64,000 nucleotides of DNA from positions 185,686 through 249,685 of the forward strand of contig JANQBS010000032.1 in assembly GCA_033085395.1 (NCBI GenBank), written 5' to 3'. A program made the translations under genes and the position numbers. This stretch comes from Xanthoparmelia taractica. Lineage: Eukaryota > Ascomycota > Lecanoromycetes > Lecanorales > Parmeliaceae. Shown here in pieces: positions 23,143 to 31,458 of this stretch. Position 1 is the first letter of the stretch, and the number at the start of each line of letters is the position of its first letter. Under the pieces are notes generated by a model. That model saw only the letters and a program-made list of their open reading frames with translations. It had not been told where the DNA came from and ran no database searches.

Positions 23143-24713
23143 CTAGTTCATCTGCTTAACCAGCGCATTGATCTTCTCTTCCCGATTCCCCAAATCACCT
23201 CCCTCGACAAAATGCTTGAACTTTCTCGTCCTGAAGCCACCCGTGGGATTCGACAGCTTGAATGGCCACAGGAAGTTGCTCGCCTGCTTGAAGTTGGGCC
23301 CCACAGTCACAATTTCATGCACCAAATCCTCCATACAGATGATGCCGAATTTGCCCAGGTTCTCCTCGATGATCTGGTTATCGGTGAGGGGAATTCGCTG
23401 CTTGTTCACCTTTCCGTATCCTCGCTTGTAAATAAGGTCGCGGACGGTTTTTACGCTCGGGTACCCATAGGCGATGTAGGGTTCGACGACTTTGAGCATT
23501 TCGGAAGTAGCTTTGGTAAGTTTGACGAAGACGCCGTTGTTGATCTGGAGGAGACGGAGGAGTTGCATAATTTTGCGGGGTTTAGGGGCCATTTTGTTGA
23601 TACTGAGAATGCATGTCAGAGAGGGCGATGGACAGGGTGAGGGTAAGGCAGATTTACCCCTTAATGCGGACAACAAAGACAAGCTTAGGCTCGCCCGGCA
23701 CATAGAAGTTGCCCTCTTGCTTCGCTAAGCGGGACAAGCGAATCTTCTCGCGCTCTGCATCGCGATATTCTTTGACATAAGATTCGGCGCGCTTGAAGAT
23801 GACCCCACGCTTCTCTTTCTGGGCCTGCGGCGAATTCATGTTAGAAATGTCATGCCAGCGAGTGTGTAAACAGCAGCGCTTTTCGCGGACGATTCAGACC
23901 CGAAAGATGGTTAAACGACAGCATCGACCCTAAGGCCTAGTCGTGGTGTTGGTATGTATCATCACGATCGCCCACGTCCACAGCTTCTTCAAGCGGCAAA
24001 AGACAGAGGGAGGAAACTATGACCAACCTTTTTCTTCTTTTCGAGCTCAGCTGAACGCTCCTCACGCGCCTTCTCTTGGCTCTTGCGCTTCTTCAACAGG
24101 GTCTCGGGTACGAGGATTTCATCCTCAGTTGGCACAGATCTGTACATCCAGAGAACGACAAGGTCAGCATTGTCTGTCCGCAAATTCAGATGTTAAAAAT
24201 TACGCCGAGTGAAGAAGTGCAGCTGTGGTGCGGCATTCTCGGATTGACGCATGACTCGACGAAATAGATTTCATCGGTGAGATGGACTTTTCGGCTACTA
24301 GGCCATGTCTCGTAAGACAAGCTGTTCACGGTACTGAGACGCGTATCTCAGACGACAAGACCCCGAGCAAAGCTCAGGAAGATTGCCCGCATGTGTTCAA
24401 GCCTTCAAAGACGAGCAGCGAGCAGGGTACAAGCTGCGGGTCGAAGGTCGAATGCGGCACTGTATTTAAAGGAGAAGATGACCTTCAACCTCAATACCCT
24501 ATCGCCTTCTGTAAATATCCAATCTGATCGACTGAAGTCAATAACAGTAGACTGCAGGACTGATCGAGCTGGTGCTGACACAGGCAATTGTGAGAGCCAA
24601 CCCAGCCAAGGAGCGGACAGCTATGACAGGACCACAGGAGATAGATTTGGGAAGAGGAGTATCGGAGGCATTGCGTACGTCTTGACCTGAGCTTGGTGTT
24701 TCTTGGGCGCCAT
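23143..24713 (-). CDS. RPL7: 60S ribosomal protein L7 (257 aa)
   Basis: Structural protein of the large ribosomal subunit (uL30 family). Four exons: 24713-24679, 24139-24028, 23824-23658 and 23602-23143. The tiny first exon encodes about 12 residues (MAPKKHQAQVK) and is followed by an unusually long 539-nt intron. The second intron is 203 nt and holds a box C/D snoRNA. The third is 55 nt. The body matches L7 over its whole length: VLVPETLLKKRKSQ-like N-terminal extension, then the GVIFKRAESYVKEYRDAE block, then the L30 fold, ending in INALVKQMN. The start at 24713 is chosen because it is the only ATG that splices in frame into the conserved ETLLKKRK block. SNF8 starts divergently 235 bp away, so the two may share a promoter region. 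Confidence 0.93.
23887..23973 (-). ncRNA. snR39B: Intronic box C/D snoRNA (snR39b-like rRNA methylation guide)
   Basis: The element sits inside the second intron of RPL7, on the same strand. Reading the minus strand: box C GTGATGA (23965-23959), box D CTGA (23897-23894), and a terminal stem in which GGGCGAT just upstream of box C pairs with ATCGTCC just downstream of box D (seven pairs, one G-T). The 14 nt directly before box D, ACCATCTTTCGGGT, are an exact complement of the conserved large-subunit rRNA stretch ACCCGAAAGATGGT. The box D plus five rule points to the G of CCCGAAAG, the site known in yeast as Gm805 (snR39b). Yeast RPL7 introns host snR39 and snR59, which guide the neighbouring A807, so the host is also consistent. 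Boxes, stem and guide are seen directly; function is inferred. Confidence 0.88.
24140..24678 (-). other. Long first intron of RPL7 (539 nt)
   Basis: GT...AG intron joining an 11-codon first exon to the body of L7. It is about ten times the local norm. I looked for a second box C/D element and found only a weak CCGATGA with no matching terminal stem, so I assign no RNA. It may contain regulatory sequence for the ribosomal protein gene. Confidence 0.65.
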
Positions 24714-24948
24714 CTGGAGGGTTGGTTGGTGGTGGAGATGTGAGATGGTTGTTGAAGTCTGGCTGTAGGGAGCAAGTAAAAGCATTTGGCGACGTCGAAA
24801 TTGTGTGCCAAGAAATTTTCGCTTGAATACTGTGCTAAACTAATTCCAGCCACAGTAGATTCTCAGCCCTATGATGATTTGAGGCATCCGTTCCTCGGCT
24901 TCTCTGTGAGCGGCCATCGTGCTAGGGAGCGTTGCCATTACCGTTGCC
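24714..24948. promoter_or_regulatory. Divergent promoter region, RPL7 and SNF8
   Basis: Only 235 bp separate the two start codons, so the core promoters of a ribosomal protein gene and an ESCRT gene must both lie here, except where leaders are spliced. No named motif is assigned. Confidence 0.5.
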
Positions 24949-25805
24949 ATGTCCGCACGCCGAGGTGTAGGTCTATCCGCCTTTCAAAACCGCTCCTCCC
25001 TCTCTACCTCCTACGCGATTCACGGCGCCTCCCTTCGTAGCACGCACCTGTCCTCCTTGCAAACCCAACTCTCAGTCTTCCAGTCCCTCCTCCACAACTT
25101 TGCCCTCCAGCATGCCGACACCATCAAATCCAATCCAAGTTTCCGGGCTGAGTTTGCTCGCATGTGTAATGCTATTGGTGTCGATCCGCTGGCTGGAAGC
25201 AATGTGAAGGGTAAGGGCGCAGGAAAGGGAGGCTTTGGGAGTTTATGGGCGAAGGTGCTGGGCGGAGACGTTAATGACTTCTACTTCGAGCTGGCGGTCA
25301 GAGTTGTGGAGGTTTGTAGAGGAAGTAGAGGGGAGAATGGAGGGTTGTTGGGGGTGGAGGAGTGTAAAGAGCAGGTCAAAAAGGGGAGGGGGATTGGTGG
25401 GGGAATGGACGTTAGTGAGTATGTGGAATGTCTCCCAAGCATCTGCAGGTATCTTCGAAGATTTCCTAGAGCTTACAGGCCATACCCTACAGTGATGATA
25501 TTCTCCGCGCCGTAAAATCACTGAATCCGTTGGGATCTGGCTTCTCGGTCGTAAACGTTGGCAGCAAGCAAATGATACGATCGATACCCAAGGAACTGAA
25601 CACAGATCAGTCAAGGGTCTTGGAAGCTATCCAAGTATTAGGATATGTCACGGCCTCTATGCTGGAAGATAACCTTGGCTGGGAACACGCAAGAGCGGAA
25701 ACCGTTATCGAGGATCTGTTGGCGGACTCATTGGTTTGGGTCGATCTCCAAGCTCTGGAGAAAGAATATTGGTCACCGGCATCTATGAATGATTTTGAGG
25801 ATTGA
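24949..25805 (+). CDS. SNF8: ESCRT-II subunit SNF8/VPS22 (260 aa)
   Basis: EAP30-family subunit of ESCRT-II, which acts at endosomes in sorting ubiquitinated membrane proteins into multivesicular bodies. Two exons: 24949-25418 and 25493-25805. The 74-nt intron joins MDVS to DDDILRAVKSL. The N-terminal helix (MSARRGVGLSAF) is typical, followed by the winged-helix pair with the conserved stretches NDFYFELAVRVVEVC, KGRG and FIRSIPKELNTDQ-like (MIRSIPKELNTDQ), and a C-terminal helix LVWVDLQ...YWSP. Length matches the family (about 240-260 aa). The gene ends 133 bp from the stop of the convergent eIF3c gene. Confidence 0.92.
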
Positions 25806-25938
25806 GTGCATGCCGTCGTCTACTTTCTGTTTGGATTTATTGATACCCCTTGCTCAATGCACCGCACAGCGCCAGTAATCAGTACATGCATGCTCATTTT
25901 CCTAATTGGCGCAGCAAGAGATGGAGAATTGCACTTCT

Positions 25939-28621
25939 TTAAGCTTTGATCGCACCACCAAGAGCACCGCCACCGAACTGCTGTCCTCCACGCGTTCTCG
26001 ATCCGCCACGGTCTCCTCTTTGGCCTCCACCTCTCCCTCTACCACCACGTCCGCCCCTGCCCCCTTGGCCACCTTGTCGCTCGAAAGCATTAGCTGTGCC
26101 CTGTGTCCTTTGTTCTAACGTCCGTTCGTTTGCTTCTATCAGTCCACTAGCCTTGTCACTGAGCGTTAGAGCGAGGCTTTGTAGTCTTGACAGTTCAACG
26201 CCTTTTCGGAAAATGATGGCGCTATTAACTTGGTCAAGAGCTGCTGCCAGCTCCTCATGCGAGATCATCTTGCTCACAACAGCAGCGACCTTCCTCTCTG
26301 AAAGCTCGAACATGGATGCCAATGTGCCAACGGCCAAGGTGTCATAGAATGGGGCATATGTGAAAAGATATGTCCGCAAGCCTTCTTCTTGTATTTGGGC
26401 TGACAGCATTTCCTTCATCTTTTCCGGCTCGGCCATCAATTCCCAGATTTTGATTGAGTTGATGAGTTCAGCAGACTTCTTCCACTCGCCAGCAGCTAGC
26501 GCTCTGGAGGCTTGCATGACGTGGTCCCGAGTGTTCTCAGGCGGCCCTGTAAAGATCTGGCGCTCATGAAACTCTAAGAGACGGCGGTACGTCTTGCTGA
26601 TGATTCGCTTCTTGATATCTGGGGAGGAACCGGTCTGTGCCAGGAGAGGGATCTCTAAGAGCATCGAGCATGTCAGGTAAACACACTCAAGCAGCTCAAG
26701 ATTAATATGCATATGAAAGGGTAATTGTCGTTGCCTCTCCAGTCGCTCTTGTTCTGGGGTTACTTGTGAGTATCTCTGGATCATGACGCCTTGGGCGAGA
26801 AGCTCTTTTTGCCGTCCACTACCGCAGATTTCTTGGAGGGTGTTTTGAGACTCGTATACTAGGTTTGCCCTGAAAGCGCAGAGACCGACTTGCACCAGAG
26901 TACGGTTGAACAGGATTTGGGTGTTGATGGGGAAGTTTGCGATCGTTTCTTGTAAGTGAGACATCAGTAGCATGTCTCGGGCTCTATAATAGTGGTCGTG
27001 CAGCGCAAAGTAGTATACCTGGCAAAGATAGGCTCTTGCGCGAATGATGTCCGCGCTGTGTTTGAAAAGATACGTGCTTAACGTCTGAACGAGGGAATCT
27101 GAATCTGCATCAATAGCACGTGGAGTGATGGAAGAATCGAGTTTGGATGGTATTGCTTTCCAAGCGTTCTCTTCGAGGATGTGCACGACTTGTGCAGGCT
27201 ATTGATAGATTGTTAGCATCTGTGATACCAGATAGATAGATCTGTGTACCTTGAAGTATACGTGTTCCAACCGCCTCATCACGACTCGGTTCGCGGCATC
27301 GTCAGACTGTTCAAGCTTTTCATCCAATTTCAGGTTTTCGACGTAAAGCAAGGCTCGCAGGATATCGGTGTAGAGAGCTTGCTCATCTTGCAATCTTTCT
27401 ATGTATTCAGCCGTGTGAGGGTCAATATGCTGCAGTGACCGCGTGAGCTCGTCATCCAGACGCTCAACTACTGAAACGACGCTTCCGGGAATCTTGAGTT
27501 TCTCTCCTGCGGCAGGCTGCGGTGGCTTCTCGTCATCGTCCCACTCCTCGGCGTTCTCGACCACGACCAAGTTCCGGTTTGTCTCCAGGGTTTCGAGAAG
27601 TCTTCCAAACTCATGCTCGGCTGATTTCCAGTTCTCTTGGGACATGAAAGTTGCGGTCGAGCCGGTGGTCAAATCGAAACGGGTTGCTATTAAAGTGAGA
27701 AGGACTCGAATGGTGCGATACGGTGTGTCGGCGACCTCAAGCAGCTTCTCCATTATTCTGATTTGCTCTGCCCGGTCTGTATTCTTCTTCCCCCGAGATT
27801 CCACAATTGATCGGAGATGCTTCAGGATGCTCTCGGGAGTGTATTGCAGCGTCTTACCTCCACGGCCTACCGTCGCGAAGCCCTCATCGTCTCCAGCATC
27901 GATTCCCTCCGCGTACGATACTTTTGGCTTCTTGGTCTTTTCGACCGGTACGACCTCCTCCTCTTCCTCCGACATCATATAATCGAACTTGTCCTCTCGA
28001 TACTTCTCAATTTCGGTAGTGTAGTCTTTGTTATTTCTCTTGATCTTTTGCTTCATGGCATTAAGCCCCCTGGCGTTTGTAGCGTTCATTTTTTTAGTTG
28101 AGACCTTTTGCTTTGCAATCGCTTCATTCATAAGGTCTTCGAGGTCCGATATAGTCTTGACATAGACTTTGGGCGCTTTCTCCGAAGCCGTTATCTTCGT
28201 GACCTGCCTGTTAAGCTTGTCGAATTCTGTAGAGTCTCAGTATTAGCAGCCTTTAAGATTCAAACCCATTTTCGAGCTCACCAGTCGCTATTGTGCTCCA
28301 GTCACCAATCTTAGAGGCATTGTCGATAACCTTCACCACACCTTCCAGCTCCTCTAGTCGTTTGTCTTTCGCACTCTTGACGACTGTCACCTTGTCTTCG
28401 TCTTCGCTCTCATCGCTCGAGGCTACATCTCGCAGAAACTTGGAGACCCCAGACTTTCCCCCTTCGTCCGAGGATGACGACGCCTCCTCCTCGGACGCCT
28501 CTTCTTCCTCACTTGATTCTTCTTCGGACTTTTGTACGCCTTCTTCCTCGCTGTAGAGCTCCTCCTCGTCTGAGGAGCTGCTCTCGCTAGAGCTATCGCC
28601 TTGTGTGAAGAATCGAGACAT
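25939..28621 (-). CDS. NIP1: Translation initiation factor eIF3 subunit C (858 aa)
   Basis: Core subunit of eIF3, which binds the 40S subunit and organises the pre-initiation complex. Three exons: 28621-28282, 28226-27250 and 27198-25939, with introns of 55 and 51 nt. The N-terminus (MSRFFTQGDSSSES) is followed by about 90 residues of Ser/Asp/Glu-rich sequence, as in orthologues. The central helical region includes MNEAIAKQKVSTKKMNATN. The PCI domain lies around residues 610-790 (FYDTLAVGTLASMFELSERKV is its winged-helix part). The C-terminus is a run of Gly-Gly-Arg repeats. Size agrees with fungal NIP1/eIF3c. Another eIF3 subunit gene, eIF3l, lies at 42.1 kb. Confidence 0.94.
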
Positions 28622-29018
28622 CTTGGTGGATATATGAATGGGCGAAATCAGAGTGGCCTTGGAGAGTGTGTGCTATAATTTTCTCAAATCAAAGTTTGGT
28701 GTCCGATTATCGAGATTCCTTAGTGAGCCCGCTTACTAAGCAAGATTTCTCGCTTACAGTATGCGGCGCGTTGCATGATGAAGGTCTCCGTACGAGAAGG
28801 TTTTCTGACCTTTTGACCGGAGATACAATAGGAACAGAATGACTCGGGAGAATGATTCAGGAAAATGATTCAGGAGAGTGATTTAGGGGAGTATGGCCAA
28901 GGCTTCTGCAATCATGTATACTTCAGAATTCATATATTGTGAGTATCGGCATGAGACCCTTTTTCTGCCTTTCAACGACTGAACTTTCTGTTCAAGTCTT
29001 CGATTTTTCTCAGTTGAC
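28622..29018. promoter_or_regulatory. Upstream region of eIF3c
   Basis: Contains the eIF3c leader and promoter and, at 28837-28888, a four-copy 13-bp tandem repeat described separately. No gene is seen. Confidence 0.5.
28837..28888 (+). repeat. 13-bp tandem repeat x4 with TGA(C/T)TC cores
   Basis: Four head-to-tail units of 13 bp: GAATGACTCGGGA, GAATGATTCAGGA, AAATGATTCAGGA and GAGTGATTTAGGG. The first copy contains ATGACTC, the core of the bZIP site bound by Gcn4/CPC-1; the second and third have TGATTCA and the fourth TGATTTA, so the match weakens along the array. It lies about 216 bp upstream of the eIF3c ATG. A role in transcription is inferred only. Confidence 0.7.
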
Positions 29019-29477
29019 CTAGGGGGCCAGACCTTGACCTGGTGGAGAGTTACGCTTGGCGAGTTCCATCAAGGCTTCAGAAGACACACAGCCGCTTCGC
29101 TGCAGAGAAGGCGCCTTTCTTGGTGGCTGGCCTGGAGCCAACTGTTTATGTATAGCCATCGGCCATTGTAGGTTTTGTGCATAGCTGCATGTCTTCATTT
29201 CCTCATACCGTCCAATAGCAATACTCCACCTTTCATCATCTGAAGAAAACCAGGCTTCGGAAGGTTTCCCAGACTGAGTTGACACAAGATTAGCACGATG
29301 ATCTGCACCAGCGTATCCAGATTCCGAAGTCAGGCAGACAGAACGTCCAACTCCAGATGTCAAATACAGAATGTCAACCAACCTATGGAAGCCCGCCCTC
29401 ATAGCATGATCATCTAAGCCCCATCCTGACTCCCTTTGTAAAATTACGTGCGGCAAGGCCAGAGCTGAGAAAAGCAT
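29019..29477 (-). CDS. Possible small membrane-anchored or secreted protein (152 aa)
   Basis: I do not recognise this. The open frame starts at an ATG inside a hydrophobic run (LLLLMLFSALALPHVIL); the frame stays open about 70 bp upstream without another ATG, so the true start may be in a missing upstream exon. The rest is soluble-looking with several Cys, Trp and His residues and a Pro-rich tail. A signal anchor followed by an extracellular domain would fit. It could also be a chance open frame; no homologue is recalled. Confidence 0.3.
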   Translation of the reverse strand: MLFSALALPHVILQRESGWGLDDHAMRAGFHRLVDILYLTSGVGRSVCLTSESGYAGADHRANLVSTQSGKPSEAWFSSDDERWSIAIGRYEEMKTCSYAQNLQWPMAIHKQLAPGQPPRKAPSLQRSGCVSSEALMELAKRNSPPGQGLAP

Positions 29478-29647
29478 AAGCAGGAGGAGCCACTCGTTCG
29501 GCTTCTTACTTTCTTTCTCCTTTTGCGGATCATTCTCCTGGATCTTGCTGTTCCTACTGCACCTCTAGCTTAAAGGTCATAAACATTCTCAGGACAGAGA
29601 CTTTGTTCTATTGTGATATATACTGTCACTCAGACACTCTATTCATT

Positions 29648-30485
29648 ATGTCGGGCCCCATTCTTCGATACTGCCGCCTCTCGCTGTTTTTTGGTCTAAC
29701 CTCTTTCGCAAGTGCCCAGGTATGTATTCATCTAAGTGACAAGTCCTCGCCTCTATTCCGAGTCATAAAGACGGTATATTGTGAGTGGAGGAGTATAGTC
29801 GGGCTGATAGAAGAATCGTAACTAGGACGGCAAAATCGCCCAATTTCTCAATAACCTCTGCGTGGAGCCCAGCATCATGAATCCAATCGTCACGTTGCCT
29901 CTTCATACATGCCTCGTCACTCAAGATGCCCAAGCCTTGGCTGTACAGCTACTTCCCGAGTGCACGTTGGGTGAAAAGGCTAAATTGATTGTGTACAAGG
30001 ACACAATGTGTGCCGCAATCGATTCAAGGATCTGGACTAACAATTCCACTTGCATCTCTTATAGCCCATCCAGAAGTGTTCCCGCCGTCATGTTCGCATG
30101 TGGTGCACATGCTGGAGATCAACCACAGGCCACGATTACCTCCACGGTAGCCGCCACATATACCTCAGCGCCAGTGGCCACGGCCGTATCACTTTCTCGA
30201 GGCTCTACCGAGAGCCCAATGGACTCCACTTCGACCAGTCTGATCACATCCGCAACACCGAGCTCTTCCACACCTCCAACATCGTCTCAAGCGAGCTCGA
30301 GCGGTGCCAGTGGAAATTACAACTCGAACCTTTCCCGATCCGGTCAGATCGCACTGGGTGTCGTCCTTCCACTCGGTGCGATTGGGGTTGCGCTACTGGC
30401 GTGGCTTTGCCCAAAGCCTTGGACTGAAAGTAAGCAAGAGGGCAAGCAACCGGGACTGCGCAAGTTTCAAGATACGTATGGGTGA
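29648..30485 (+). CDS. Cell-surface protein: signal peptide, Cys-containing domain, Ser/Thr stalk, one TM (243 aa)
   Basis: Two exons: 29648-29719 and 29826-30485. The first encodes almost exactly the signal peptide (LSLFFGLTSFASAQ) and is followed by a 106-nt intron with a CTGAT branch site. The mature N-terminal part holds about six cysteines (spaced through LNNLCVEP, TCLVTQ, PECTLG, TMCAA, STCIS, FACGA) and N-glycosylation sequons. A Ser/Thr-rich stalk follows (about residues 115-185). A single membrane helix (QIALGVVLPLGAIGVALLAWL) and a short basic tail end the protein. This layout resembles fungal wall-stress sensors and other mucin-like type I membrane proteins; no specific family is assigned. 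Confidence 0.75.
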
Positions 30486-31458
30486 TCTGGTGATCCACGG
30501 ACTTGTGATTGGTATAGGGCAGCGGGGGATGGCACACTTGGCGTATGAGGTCTCGGAAAGGGCGCTGAGTAGGACGATTCACCATAATCGCACAGTAAAC
30601 CCGCTCCCAGATATTACCCTGAACTTGCGTCTATCCAAGGCAATGTACATGCTTATCCATTCGGAGCTCAGCATCTGGCAGCAATTGTACAAAGAAAATC
30701 AAGATGACGAATACTTTGGGTGCTTTTGCCGAGCCTCTTGTCATCTCGCTGAGGGTGCAACTACAGCGTTATGACTTTCTCAGGCTGGAGAAGCACGCAA
30801 ATTGGCATACATTACGCCCTCGGAAATGTCAGCGCGAGCTCTACTCGAAAAGAAATGCAACTGGTTGGGCCCTACATGGAAAATCAAAAATATTGCACCA
30901 TTGTAAATCAACTGCATTAAGACCGCCCGTCCATTCTCAGTGTTCTGGAACGTCTTTGGGATTAGTCACCCACCTCCCTTTGTGGAAGCCCTAGATGATT
31001 TGTTCGTAGGCCCTGCCCTATCTCTGATATTCGTACATAAACTCACGTCCCCTATGAACGCCATGTCTACCGCTCAGAGGATGCTGAAAGCCCAAAGCGA
31101 GGGTTCAACGCCTCATACCTCCGCTTCTCTGTACACCACCTCTCAATCAAGAGCCGAAATATTCTAAGGTACGACCTATTTCGTATCGCACCTGTGGCAC
31201 ACCATGGGTGGCGCTGTGGTAAAGCAGCTGTTCCGGTGTTAATCGAATTTTCTCAAATGTAAGAGGCGTTTGTCTGTTGTCGTCGATTGCTGGACTGTCT
31301 TGAGCTATTGGCAAGTTGCCCTCATCCAATCCGTGGTCTTACGATTGCCACGATCCCTCAATGCGGACTCAGCTATCTTATATGCCCTTATTTGGCGCCA
31401 TAGCCAAGTAGATCTCTGTCAAAATGCAAAATCAATGTAGCAGATGTTATGGCCCAAC
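30486..31458. other. Intergenic between convergent genes
   Basis: Lies between the surface-protein stop and the Yak1 stop. Only short open frames without recognisable motifs. It should contain the two 3' untranslated regions. Confidence 0.45.

Noticed and set aside
24163..24280. Second snoRNA in RPL7 intron 1 (CCGATGA and CTGA)
   Set aside because: Box C has two departures from consensus, there is no terminal stem, and the guide matches no known rRNA site.
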